A stretch of 64,000 nucleotides of DNA from DAOLCO01 sp964612555. GTDB lineage: Bacteria > Bdellovibrionota_C > UBA2361 > SZUA-149 > DAOLCO01. The DNA lies in NCBI GenBank assembly GCA_964612555.1, contig CAZTBW010000009.1, positions 113,787-177,786 on the forward strand, given 5' to 3'. Below, piece after piece: positions 51,597 through 60,090 of the stretch. Made by a program: the position numbers and the translations under genes. Numbering within the stretch: position 1 is the first letter of the stretch; the number at the start of each line of letters is the position of its first letter. The notes below the pieces were generated by a model. The model had not been told where the DNA came from and ran no database searches. It worked only from the letters and a program-made list of their open reading frames with translations.

Positions 51597-51878
51597 ATGG
51601 CATGGAAAGAGGTTGATTTAGAAGAATTAGCAAAATCTTTGGGGACTAATCTTACCGAAGTCAAAGAAAAGCAGAAGTTGATCAGTATGATTGTTAAAAT
51701 CAGAAAGGCAAAAAAACTATCTCAGGCTGCACTGGCACGTAAATTAGGGATAAGTCAGGCAAGAGTGGCTCAAATAGAATCTGGTATCGGTGCTGCACAA
51801 GTTACTTTTGACATTCTATTTAATATTTTAATTGCTCTTGGTTATGACTACAGGGTGGTTACTAAAAAAGCCGCATGA
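51597..51878 (+). CDS. XRE-family transcriptional regulator (antitoxin-like)
   Basis: 93 residues; strong GGAGG nine bases upstream of ATG. A helix-turn-helix KLSQAALARKLGISQARVAQ followed by IESG is clear at residues 45-70. N-terminal helices precede it as in HigA/RelB-like XRE antitoxins. The usual toxin gene is not visible on either side, so it may be an orphan. The upstream palindrome suggests self-regulation. Confidence 0.82.
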   Translation: MAWKEVDLEELAKSLGTNLTEVKEKQKLISMIVKIRKAKKLSQAALARKLGISQARVAQIESGIGAAQVTFDILFNILIALGYDYRVVTKKAA

Positions 51879-52011
51879 AGATGTTTTTTGCTAACTACCC
51901 TGAGAAAAACCAAAAAGGGAAGAACTCGCCCCTGCCCGCACATCTAATTAAAACCTGCCTATAAAGGTAAAAAATGTTATAGTATTTTTATCTTGTATGA
52001 AGGAATTTTTA

Positions 52012-52172
52012 ATGAGTAGTGAAGAATTTGATATTGAGGATTTGCGTTATTATATGAAACTGAGTCCAAAGGAGAAGCTTGAATATTTGGAGCAGATGAA
52101 TAATTTTTTATTGAAATTACCCCAAAGGATGTAGAGGAGTTGAATAAGAAGTTAAAAGATGAGGGGTATTAG
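52012..52172 (+). pseudogene. Frameshifted small antitoxin-like gene
   Basis: From ATG 52012 (GAAGGA seven bases before) the frame reads MSSEEFDIEDLRYYMKLSPK then EKLEYLEQMNNFLLKL and stops at 52132-52134. The other frame continues naturally from the same point as TPKDVEELNKKLKDEGY with a stop at 52170-52172. One missing base near 52117-52122 explains both. Proteins of this pattern are short and often sit beside nucleotidyltransferase-type genes as antitoxin-like partners. The family is known to me only by pattern. The 3' end abuts the helicase gene on the other strand. Confidence 0.65.
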
Positions 52173-54145
52173 TGTTCTATGGCAGTTTCATCTCTTGTAT
52201 CATAGATACGATGTAATTTTGAAGACAGGGGAGGGAGTATGTTACTTGGGGTGTCCCAGACGAGGAGTGCGAGATGTTCTTCTGCACGGGTTGCGGCAAG
52301 GTATAGTTTTCTGCGGTTTTCTGAGGATGGGGGATAGGTGGTTTTTGAAACATCCCAGAGCATTACATGGGGGAACTCCAGCCCTTTACATTCCTGTAAG
52401 GAAGCAATGAGTATCAAACCATCTGTACTTCTTGGGGCTTCTGCGAGTAATGACACGGCACTGTCAAATGCAGGCTTCAGGAGGGAATGAAGATCTCGTG
52501 AAGTGGAGTTACTGTTCGTAATAATAAGTACGGGATCCCCGGAAAAGTTTTTTACCACCCGTTCAATCCAGGAAATAAGTTCTTTTAGTGCCGAAGATTG
52601 AGAATCGCATAAGATCATCAGTGGTGGTTTGCCATTTCTTCCATCGGTGGTTCTCTGTGTGCCGAAAATATGATCTGCATAGCGCATGATCTGTAGGGTA
52701 GAACGATGAGATACAGACAGGGTATGTACAGAATCTCTTGTAGTATCTGTGATCATCAAAGCCTCCATTGAAGCCTGATGCAATTGAGAGCCTATGGTGT
52801 GCTGGGCAATATCACCGGTAATGGTGATCTTATGTTTATCTTTAATAAAAGCACTTGCTAGAGCAAGCTCTACAGGGGTGCTATCCTGAAATTCATCGAG
52901 GAAAAGATGAGAATGTGAGGGAAGAGTGCTTCCAAAATTCTTCGTTTTATATATGAGAAGAAACAACAGCTCATCACAGTAGTCATATTTACTGTTAAGA
53001 AAATTTTCTTTTGTGAAGCCAAGTGCTTCATGTATGTCTTTTTTATCAATTAGATTTGAATTGTCATTGTCGAGAAAAAGTGTTGTTTCTGATAAGGTGG
53101 CAAGTATGATATCTTCGCACGTTTTATGAGAAGATACGGAGTGATATTGATCAAGCTTTGTTATAAGGGTTTTTACAAAAGCCAGAGAAAGTTTGACCCT
53201 TGCAAGATGAGGGGGAAGCATTTTCAATTTTTCTTTGTAGTGTTCGGGGATTCCACTCTCAAGGGAGATTTTTCTTATCCAGGTACTGCTTGTGTAAATA
53301 GATACTCCTGAAACTCCAAGTTTTTCCAGGGTGTTTTTCAGGTATTTAGCGAGAATTTCGGTAGGAGTAATTACCAAAGCATTTGGTGAAGGCTCTTGTG
53401 CCAATTGCCAGGTGAGGCGATGCAGTGCGACACTGGTTTTACCTGAGCCCGCAATCCCATGAAGAATTACCGCCTGTGAAGCCTCTTCAGTGATAAGTCT
53501 GAATTGCTCGGCTGTTATATATGACAGGATTGAGGGTAGCTCAAACTTGCCTTCAGAGCTCAATTTAGCCTTCGTCGTTTCCTGCCAGCTTCCATCTTTA
53601 TTTTTTTTAAACCTTCCATGAGCACATTCGAAAGAAGACAGTTCTGAATCGACTATTTTTACCTTGTGTTTTCTTAATATCTTGCCACTTCGTTCCCGAT
53701 CACGGATATCTTCAAGGTAGTGTTCCCCTTCTTCATATTCATAGAAGAGTTTGGCAAGTGGAGCGTTCTTCCAGTCAATAATGCCGGAGTCCAGATGTGA
53801 CTTTTTTCCAAGTTTGTACTCAATTATTCTTTTGGAGGCACCTGAGTCTTCTTCAAGGACAATCCTTGCAAAATAAGGTGATTCCAGAAGCTCCTCTATC
53901 GTGTCAGACTCTTCTTTTGCCCTCCCGGAGAGGGAGTGAGAGATAGACTCTTCATTTGCGAGCATTTGTTTGTCGATATCTCTGGTAGAGTTAACGATTT
54001 GAGAAGTAAGAGACCTTGCTTCTTTGGCACGTCTGTGAAACTTTGCACTCTCAGATGCAAAGGAGCTCTGAAGAGAAGTGAGTGTTCTATCAAGTACCCC
54101 TTCTTCTTCCGAAATTCTTTCTTGTGCTGCTTTGGAAATACTCAT
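52169..54145 (-). CDS. HelD-like UvrD-superfamily helicase
   Basis: 658 residues. The first 200 residues are coiled-coil (SEEEGVLDRTLTSLQSSFAS, SAKFHRRAKEARSLTSQIVN), as in HelD. Walker A is GIAGSGKT at 230-237, followed by SVALHRL; a later HLFLDEFQDSTP carries the DExQ Walker B and LYLAATRAEEHLALLVWD is motif VI. HelD proteins release or recycle stalled RNA polymerase. It is divergent from prmA across 87 bp. Confidence 0.88.
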   Translation of the reverse strand: MSISKAAQERISEEEGVLDRTLTSLQSSFASESAKFHRRAKEARSLTSQIVNSTRDIDKQMLANEESISHSLSGRAKEESDTIEELLESPYFARIVLEEDSGASKRIIEYKLGKKSHLDSGIIDWKNAPLAKLFYEYEEGEHYLEDIRDRERSGKILRKHKVKIVDSELSSFECAHGRFKKNKDGSWQETTKAKLSSEGKFELPSILSYITAEQFRLITEEASQAVILHGIAGSGKTSVALHRLTWQLAQEPSPNALVITPTEILAKYLKNTLEKLGVSGVSIYTSSTWIRKISLESGIPEHYKEKLKMLPPHLARVKLSLAFVKTLITKLDQYHSVSSHKTCEDIILATLSETTLFLDNDNSNLIDKKDIHEALGFTKENFLNSKYDYCDELLFLLIYKTKNFGSTLPSHSHLFLDEFQDSTPVELALASAFIKDKHKITITGDIAQHTIGSQLHQASMEALMITDTTRDSVHTLSVSHRSTLQIMRYADHIFGTQRTTDGRNGKPPLMILCDSQSSALKELISWIERVVKNFSGDPVLIITNSNSTSRDLHSLLKPAFDSAVSLLAEAPRSTDGLILIASLQECKGLEFPHVMLWDVSKTTYPPSSENRRKLYLAATRAEEHLALLVWDTPSNILPPLSSKLHRIYDTRDETAIEH

Positions 54146-54232
54146 TAAAGATACTAAAAAATACTAATTAAATTGACGGCTTTTTTATAGTAATATACGA
54201 AAAAAGAAAAGTAGATAAAACAAAACTATTTT

Positions 54233-55108
54233 ATGAAAAGAAGCCCATACTTTATTCTTGAAATCAGATTTTTACCCATTCACTATGACCTGATTACCTC
54301 GGTTTTATACGATGCTGGGGTATGCAGTTTTCAGGAAGAAGAGGAGGGTATGTCCGGTGAAGGGTCTAAAATAATCTGCTACTTCGGTACAGAAGAAGAG
54401 ATGAGGGCTTTACTACCAAAGCTTGAAGAGGGGCTTTTGGAGTGTTGTGAGTTTCATATTTCAAGTGCTGATCATGATTTTATGAATTCCTGGAAACAAT
54501 ATGCACGTCCGGTAAAGATCAGTGATGCAATTGTGATTCTTCCGAGCTGGTTACCTGCCAGTGATTGTCAGGAGTATGCTTCTTCAAAAATAAAGGTGAT
54601 ACTTGACCCCGGCTATGCTTTTGGTTCAGGCTCGCATGAAACAACAACTCTTTGTGCGCAGGCAATTGAGAATATTTGTAAACACGCTGTCCCTGATTCC
54701 ATGCTTGATGTTGGTTGTGGGTCTGGTATCTTGAGTATTACAGGTGCAAAGCTTGGAATACGGGATGTATATGGAATTGACATTGACCCATTAGCGGTAG
54801 AGGCATCTTATGCGAACGCAAGCGCAAATGATATCCAGGGAGTAGATTTTTCCGATACACCACTTTCCAGGATTAAGCGGAGGTATGATCTTGTTGTTGC
54901 TAATATTCTAAGTGGTACCATACTTGGTTTATTTGAAGATTTATGCAGGGTGACCAGTCCCTCAGGTTTCCTTTTACTGTCCGGAATTCTCTCTACTGAA
55001 CTGGATATGCTTAAAGGTAGAATCTTGCCGCGTGATTCAGAAATAACGACTCTTGATGAGTGGTGTGCGGTAAAAATACCTGGCGCCTCGCTTCTTTCCG
55101 GACAGTAA
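54233..55108 (+). CDS. prmA: Ribosomal protein L11 methyltransferase
   Basis: 291 residues. LDPGYAFGSGSHETTTLC is the hallmark PrmA block (usual GTGTHxTT), followed by motif I MLDVGCGSGILSITGAKLG and VVANILSGTILGL. PrmA trimethylates lysines and the N-terminus of ribosomal protein L11. The N-terminal 115-residue L11-recognition domain is present. Length is normal. Confidence 0.92.
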   Translation: MKRSPYFILEIRFLPIHYDLITSVLYDAGVCSFQEEEEGMSGEGSKIICYFGTEEEMRALLPKLEEGLLECCEFHISSADHDFMNSWKQYARPVKISDAIVILPSWLPASDCQEYASSKIKVILDPGYAFGSGSHETTTLCAQAIENICKHAVPDSMLDVGCGSGILSITGAKLGIRDVYGIDIDPLAVEASYANASANDIQGVDFSDTPLSRIKRRYDLVVANILSGTILGLFEDLCRVTSPSGFLLLSGILSTELDMLKGRILPRDSEITTLDEWCAVKIPGASLLSGQ

Positions 55109-55172
55109 AATATAGTAAATATAATAAGTTACGATTTTTTACTATTGTTTTTCCTTATATCTTCCGTTCTTA

Positions 55173-55985
55173 GTGAAAGAGTATTCAGGCGGTACCAGTG
55201 TAAAAGTAACTTTTAGGACTCCATACGCACGTATGTATTTTTCTGGTGAGATAGAAAAGGCAGCAAAATGTCGGCTTGCTGAATGTCGCAGCGCTCTTTC
55301 AGAGTTGCGCCAGTACATCTCTACTTCTGAAACTCAGGATATCGTCATTGGTTCCCAGTCTTCCCTTTACAAGAAAGTACCTCGGGATGGGACTTTGTAT
55401 CTGCTGAAAGAAGGTACAATGAAGTGTGTTCGTGAGGATAAAATTATCTATTTTGCAGAAGAGGGAGATATTATTGGTTTTGAAGGTTCTGCCTTTGATG
55501 AGTCCATGGATTTTTTAGCTGAGTTTGCTGTTGTGGTAACACCAGTAGAAACCACTTCTTTATTTTTAACAAAGGAATCGACTACCATCTGGAATCGTTT
55601 TCAGGGGACATTTCTTGGTGCTATCCTTACCGGTCTGAGTCAGGATATCGTTTCGGAAAATAATTTTTCACCTGAGGTGAGAACATTTCTTGCGGGGGAT
55701 ACCATTATGAAGGAAGGTTCATCAGGTTCCACTGTGTATCTGCTTTTAGAAGGGATTGCAGAGTCTTTTATCAAGGATGAAAAGTTTCAGGATATATTTC
55801 AAGATCAGGCAATCGGAGCCATCTCCGTTCTCTCGGGAGTACCGCAACACGCTACTGTTGTTGCAATGACTGATTGTTTTGTTGCAGTGCTGAGCAAAGA
55901 ACAATTTATTGAGCATGCGAACAAAAACCCTGATGTGTATCTGAAGATGGTGGTAGAGATGGCAAGAGACCACAGCGGCAAATAA
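55173..55985 (+). CDS. Protein with one clear and one degenerate cyclic-nucleotide-binding-type domain
   Basis: 270 residues from a GTG. Residues about 160-265 form a cNMP-binding-type domain (FLAGDTIMKEGSSGSTVYLL, IGAISVLSGVPQHATVVAMT). Residues about 40-150 look like a second, degenerate copy (VPRDGTLYLLKEGTMKCV). The canonical phosphate-binding glycine-arginine cassette is not clear in either copy, so ligand binding is uncertain. No output HTH is present. It lies 64 bp after prmA. Confidence 0.78.
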   Translation: MKEYSGGTSVKVTFRTPYARMYFSGEIEKAAKCRLAECRSALSELRQYISTSETQDIVIGSQSSLYKKVPRDGTLYLLKEGTMKCVREDKIIYFAEEGDIIGFEGSAFDESMDFLAEFAVVVTPVETTSLFLTKESTTIWNRFQGTFLGAILTGLSQDIVSENNFSPEVRTFLAGDTIMKEGSSGSTVYLLLEGIAESFIKDEKFQDIFQDQAIGAISVLSGVPQHATVVAMTDCFVAVLSKEQFIEHANKNPDVYLKMVVEMARDHSGK

Positions 55986-56063
55986 AAACCGTAAGTAAAA
56001 GCAGCTACTTCATATTGTAGTATATTGCAGTTATTTCGTGTTAAATCCACAAAAAGAAAAAAA

Positions 56064-56137
56064 TGGCTCCGGTAGGACTTGAACCTACGACCAACCGGTT
56101 ATGAGCCGGCTGCTCTGACCAACTGAGCTACAGAGCC
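56064..56137 (-). tRNA. tRNA with CAU anticodon (probably elongator Met)
   Basis: Minus-strand GGCTCTG (56137-56131) pairs with CGGAGCC (one G-U) with discriminator A at 56064. The anticodon arm CCGGC-TCATAA-CCGG gives CAT; the T arm contains GGTTCAAGTCC. The overall sequence resembles elongator tRNA-Met more than initiator (which has a C1-A72 mismatch). A tRNA-Ile2 with lysidine at the wobble position cannot be excluded without identity-element scoring. No CCA encoded. Confidence 0.93.
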
Positions 56138-56393
56138 TCCTGTATTCAAAATAGAGTCTAAGGCTATCTATTACGTATGATAGTATCTAGTCAATAACAA
56201 GTATTGTACACTAATTCACTTATTTATTTCCTCTGCCTAAATAGCAGTATACTTGTAATTGCTATTTTATTTCATAATAAAAGTTGCTAGACTGAAACGA
56301 ATTCATATTCAGTCCTGGAACCTGCTGGGTAAGCCTGGTTCTAACTAGTTTTTACATAATACCTTAGCAAAATACTATTTAAGGGGGAGTTCA

Positions 56394-57122
56394 GTGGCTT
56401 CGAATCAAAGCGAGATGCTTTTACAGTTAACTACAATTGATAAATCCATTGTCGAAAAAGAGCTGGATATCAAAACAAAAAAAGATGCACTAGAAGTGGT
56501 CGAACAGCAGTATTCGCGAAGAGCTGCCATTCTTGAAAAAGTTCAGCAGGAACTTGAAACGGCTACCTCTGTCCATTCAACTGAGGAACGCAAGCTCAAA
56601 GAAGAGGAAGTCAAAATTGTAGAAAGACGAAAACAGCTTACTTCCCTTGGGGGGGTGAAGAGTGCGAAGCTTGTTGAGCGTGAGCTTGATATCGCTAAAA
56701 GAATCATGGAAACCCTTGAACAGAACGTACTTCAGGCAATTGGCGCGATGGAGGATTTATCCTCAAAAAGAGATGTGTTGATCAAGGAAGTAGAAGAGCT
56801 TAAAGCCAGGCAGGAACAATTACAATCAGAAGTAGCTCAAGTGACATCTACCGGTGAAAGTGAAATAGAGTCTCTGAAGAAGCAGCGTAAAGATATTCTT
56901 GTTACCCTGGATGCCCGGCTTCAAATGCTTTACAAGCGAGTGGAGTCCCGCTATCGGGGTGATGCGATTGCTCTTGCTGAAAGTGGTTCTTGCAGGAGCT
57001 GCTTTCGGGCGCTTCCCGCACAGACCTTTAATCAGGTGATTGCAGGATATAATCTTATTCAATGTCCTGGTTGCAGTCGTATTCTGGTGCACGTTGCAGG
57101 TGAACAGTCTGTAAACGCTTAA
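56394..57122 (+). CDS. Coiled-coil zinc-ribbon protein (C4-type)
   Basis: 242 residues from a GTG with AGGGGGAG upstream. Residues 1-185 are a long coiled-coil hairpin (EKELDIKTKKDALEVVEQQY, SAKLVERELDIAKRIMETLE). The C-terminus has two Cys pairs, CRSC and CPGC, forming a zinc ribbon. This is the zf-RING_7/CT398-like family, linked in other bacteria to sigma-54 and secretion partners and to nucleic-acid binding. It is nine bases upstream of hemL. Confidence 0.85.
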   Translation: MASNQSEMLLQLTTIDKSIVEKELDIKTKKDALEVVEQQYSRRAAILEKVQQELETATSVHSTEERKLKEEEVKIVERRKQLTSLGGVKSAKLVERELDIAKRIMETLEQNVLQAIGAMEDLSSKRDVLIKEVEELKARQEQLQSEVAQVTSTGESEIESLKKQRKDILVTLDARLQMLYKRVESRYRGDAIALAESGSCRSCFRALPAQTFNQVIAGYNLIQCPGCSRILVHVAGEQSVNA

Positions 57123-57131
57123 TGCAGAACC

Positions 57132-58421
57132 ATGGGTAATACTGAAAAGTCAGAAAGACTGCTTGAACGTGCCATGAAGTGCATCCCCGGTGGAGTCAAT
57201 AGTCCTGTTCGGGCATTTACTCAGGTAGGGGGAGTTCCACGCTTTATCCATTCCGGAAGTGATGCCTCCGTTACTGATGTTGATGGTAACTCATATATAG
57301 ATTTTATTGGTTCCTGGGGACCGATGATTCTTGGTCATGCATCCCGGACACAGCTTGGAGCTTTGGAGAAAGTACTACCACTTGGTACCAGTTTTGGTGC
57401 TCCTACTGAGGCTGAGGTGAGGCTTGCTGAGTTACTGTGTAGTTTGATTCCCGGTCTTGATATGCTTCGTCTGGTCAGTTCAGGAACGGAAGCGGGGATG
57501 AGTGCGGTGCGCCTGGCTCGTGCATTTACGGGGCGAGATCGGGTAATCAAGTGTAATGGATGTTACCATGGTCATGCAGATGTATTTTTAGTGCAGGCAG
57601 GTAGTGGGGTAGCTACTCAGGGTATAAGCGGTTCTCCGGGAGTACCTTCCGAAGTAGTGGATAAGACCCTCAGTGTTGAGTTCAACGATCTTTCTCTAAT
57701 GAAAGAAACGATTGAGAAACATGGAGCTGAAACAATTGCTATTATAGTAGTGGAACCGGTACCTGGTAATATGGGTCTGATACTTCCTGAGGAAGGTTAT
57801 CTGCAAGGGCTTCGGGAAATATGTGATACCTATGGTATAGTCCTCTTATTTGACGAGGTCATGAGTGGATTTCGGGTCGACCTGAAAGGTGCCTCAGGGT
57901 TTTATGGGGTCACTCCGGATTTATATTGTTTTGGAAAGGTTATAGGGGGAGGACTCCCTATGGCAGCGTTTGGAGGAAAACGTGAGATTATGCAAATGCT
58001 TGCTCCACTTGGACCCGTGTATCAAGCAGGAACGCTTTCCGGTAATCCTCTTGCTGTAGCATCCGGTCTTGCTACCCTGGAGTATCTTCTGGAACATAAT
58101 CCTTATCCCGGTATGCACGATATAACCGGATATTTTGTTTCAGGTATGAAAACAATTGCAGAGGGAAGGGGTATCCCTTTACAGGTCGCCCATCTTGGTT
58201 CCATGTTTGGCTTTTTCTTTAGTGAAGAGCCAGTCAAAAATTTCACTCAGGCAAAAGCCTGCAACATCGCTCTATTTCAAAAATTCTTCCATGCGATGCT
58301 GGACAGAGGAGTTTATTTTGCTCCAAGTGCATATGAAGCAGGATTTGTTGGAATACATCATGACAAAGAATGCATTGATATGGTTCTTGATAAAGTTTCT
58401 GATGCTTTTAGCGTTCTTTAA
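57132..58421 (+). CDS. hemL: Glutamate-1-semialdehyde 2,1-aminomutase
   Basis: 429 residues. PGGVNSPVRAFTQVGGVPRF opens the protein as in all HemL enzymes; SSGTEAGMSAVRLARAFTGR, NGCYHGHADVFLV and LLFDEVMSGFRV are conserved PLP-domain blocks; the PLP-binding lysine is Lys269 in CFGKVIGGGLPMAAFG. HemL makes 5-aminolevulinate from glutamate-1-semialdehyde, the C5 route to heme. Confidence 0.96.
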   Translation: MGNTEKSERLLERAMKCIPGGVNSPVRAFTQVGGVPRFIHSGSDASVTDVDGNSYIDFIGSWGPMILGHASRTQLGALEKVLPLGTSFGAPTEAEVRLAELLCSLIPGLDMLRLVSSGTEAGMSAVRLARAFTGRDRVIKCNGCYHGHADVFLVQAGSGVATQGISGSPGVPSEVVDKTLSVEFNDLSLMKETIEKHGAETIAIIVVEPVPGNMGLILPEEGYLQGLREICDTYGIVLLFDEVMSGFRVDLKGASGFYGVTPDLYCFGKVIGGGLPMAAFGGKREIMQMLAPLGPVYQAGTLSGNPLAVASGLATLEYLLEHNPYPGMHDITGYFVSGMKTIAEGRGIPLQVAHLGSMFGFFFSEEPVKNFTQAKACNIALFQKFFHAMLDRGVYFAPSAYEAGFVGIHHDKECIDMVLDKVSDAFSVL

Positions 58422-58503
58422 TTATACTAACTTGATATAAAATTTCATTTGGATTATGTAAGCCGTACTGAATTAGTTCCTTGATGATGTATGTTTCAGA
58501 TTT

Positions 58504-58576
58504 GCGGGTGTAGTTCAGCGGCTAGAACGCCTGCTTGCCAAGCAGGAGGCCACGGGTTCGATCCCCGTCACCCGCT
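58504..58576 (+). tRNA. tRNA-Gly (GCC)
   Basis: GCGGGTG (58504-58510) pairs with CACCCGC (58569-58575), discriminator T. The anticodon arm CTGCT-TGCCA-AGCAG gives GCC; the T arm has GGTTCGATCC. Bases 58577-58579 are CCA, so unlike the other tRNAs here the 3' end may be encoded or coincidental. Plasmid/ICE-like content begins immediately downstream, which makes this a candidate attachment site. Confidence 0.95.
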
Positions 58577-58654
58577 CCAAAAGTGTTTGGATTTACGAGG
58601 TTAGCTAATGACATTAGGCTGTTTTTTGAGATATAAATAACAGGAGGGTCGATC

Positions 58655-59119
58655 TTGAGTAAGATAAGTAAGTCAACTAATATGATCGATCATATCAATA
58701 AGAAGTACGGCATATCGAAGACGTGGATCGCTGCACAGATTGGACTCACACTCCCAGCTCTCCACTATGCTCTCGAAAGAGGTCTTTATCCGCACGAAGC
58801 CCGTCAACTTGAATCATCTCTGAGAGCAGCGGGTAATTTTTTTCTGAACTTTTCCGTTCCTGAAAAACTGAAATACAAAGAAAAAAGAACTAAGTTTACC
58901 TCTACTATTTTTGATGAGTTCAAGGATTTTTGTGGCGTATCCAAAACTTGGATCGCTTCGCAACTAGAGATGAGCCGTGAGGGGTTCAGCTATGCCCTCG
59001 AAAGAGGGTTGCATCCTACGGAGCAGGAGATTCTTGAAGCTGTGTTCAGATCGATGGGGCGTGATTTGGTGGGGTTCGTAACGCCTGAGCATTTAATGCA
59101 AAAAAAGGAAGCAGCATAG
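58655..59119 (+). CDS. Duplicated HTH-like protein
   Basis: 154 residues from a TTG with AGGAGG seven bases upstream. It is two copies of one unit of about 55 residues: YGISKTWIAAQIGLTLPALH with YALERGLYPHEARQLES, then CGVSKTWIASQLEMSREGFS with YALERGLHPTEQEILEA. Each looks like a helix-turn-helix followed by one more helix, so the protein could bind DNA as a pseudo-dimer. I do not recognise the family. It is the first gene of the accessory block. Confidence 0.68.
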   Translation: MSKISKSTNMIDHINKKYGISKTWIAAQIGLTLPALHYALERGLYPHEARQLESSLRAAGNFFLNFSVPEKLKYKEKRTKFTSTIFDEFKDFCGVSKTWIASQLEMSREGFSYALERGLHPTEQEILEAVFRSMGRDLVGFVTPEHLMQKKEAA

Positions 59120-59598
59120 TGTTTCTTGTTTGGGTTGTTGTTTTTGCGGTTGTTATTTTTTTCATTTTACCTACGATCTTAATTATATTCGCCAACCTCT
59201 CTCCCGCTCTTTTTCGCTCCAAGCCAGCCCTATACATCAAAGGAGAAACTCGAATAGATCTTGAGCCAAACAATGCATTTCAGAAGATTACCGGGTTTAC
59301 GCATTTTCAAAGAAGATTGGAGAAATTTCTTGGGGAAAATGGGTCTGGTGCTTATGTCGGTGTTCTTGATCCAAGCGACTCGAAGAAGAAGCTTATCGTT
59401 ATGCTAGGCGGTCGAGAAATCGGTTACGTAGGTAAAGGAATATGGGATGAATATCGTTACATGAAGAAACTAATCGACGGAAGAGCAGTGACTTGTTGCG
59501 TTAAAATAGAACCAGCCAAGGGAAGGTCTAAGAACATTGCCCCGGAAGTTGACATTAGTCAAATGCAGGCGAGATACGCTGAGAGATTTAAGAAGTAG
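59119..59598 (+). CDS. Membrane-anchored hypothetical protein
   Basis: 159 residues from a GTG that shares one base with the previous stop. One strong N-terminal membrane helix (WVVVFAVVIFFILPTILIIF) is followed by a soluble domain (SGAYVGVLDPSDSKKKLIVM, GGREIGYVGKGIWDEYRY). No family recognised. Co-transcribed with the HTH-like gene. Confidence 0.6.
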   Translation: MFLVWVVVFAVVIFFILPTILIIFANLSPALFRSKPALYIKGETRIDLEPNNAFQKITGFTHFQRRLEKFLGENGSGAYVGVLDPSDSKKKLIVMLGGREIGYVGKGIWDEYRYMKKLIDGRAVTCCVKIEPAKGRSKNIAPEVDISQMQARYAERFKK

Positions 59599-59639
59599 GA
59601 ATCGATTTTATCGATAAACATAAAAAGGGAGGGTGTGAC

Positions 59640-60017
59640 ATGACAAGAATTTATTTTGTGCTTTTTGTTCTTTTTTGGGGCGCAAATTGTTTTGCTTGCA
59701 GTGATTCTCATGGAGAGTCAGCTAAGGATAAAGAAATTGCCGCCAAGATTTGTAAACGCTATAACAGCATTGACGACATCAGAAGGATTTCGGTGCAAGA
59801 AACCATTATCTATGTTGATTTGACCCGTGATTTTTTTGACTTAATGAGAGCAGATAAGCTGAAGGGCACTGGTCTTGTTCGGAATTGGATGAGGCACTTG
59901 AAAGAACTTGCGGGAATGCCGGCGGTAACTGCCTGGGTTTACGTTGATGGTCAAAAAGTCATAAAGGGACAAACAGCCTTCTTCTCCGGGGAGGATGAGA
60001 TTGAGTTTCTGTTTTAA
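59640..60017 (+). CDS. Small lipoprotein or secreted protein
   Basis: 125 residues. The N-terminus is a signal of type II look: VLFVLFWGANCFACSDS, with Cys20 after FA as the likely lipidation site, though an ordinary signal peptide is possible. The rest (SIDDIRRISVQETIIYVDLT) is a compact domain without motif. Conjugation loci often encode such small lipoproteins. A bidirectional terminator overlaps its stop. Confidence 0.6.
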   Translation: MTRIYFVLFVLFWGANCFACSDSHGESAKDKEIAAKICKRYNSIDDIRRISVQETIIYVDLTRDFFDLMRADKLKGTGLVRNWMRHLKELAGMPAVTAWVYVDGQKVIKGQTAFFSGEDEIEFLF

Positions 60018-60047
60018 AAAGCCAGAGAACCTTTTCTCTGGCTTTTT
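60016..60047. terminator. Bidirectional intrinsic terminator
   Basis: AAAAAGCCAGAGAA (60016-60029) pairs perfectly with TTCTCTGGCTTTTT (60034-60047) around a CCTT loop. The A-run and T-run let it work on both strands, between the convergent genes at 59640 and 60091. Confidence 0.9.
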
Positions 60048-60063
60048 CCTCCCCCTCACCCGA

Positions 60064-60078
60064 TGGACAAAATGTCCA
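60064..60078. repeat. Iteron-like palindrome TGGACA-(A/T)3-TGTCCA, copy 1
   Basis: The palindromic core TGGACAAAATGTCCA lies just downstream of the HTH gene stop (minus strand). It is flanked by CTCACCCGA and CCCGC, as are the copies inside the gene, so it belongs to the same repeat family. Confidence 0.7.
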
Positions 60079-60090
60079 CCCGCTTCTCGC

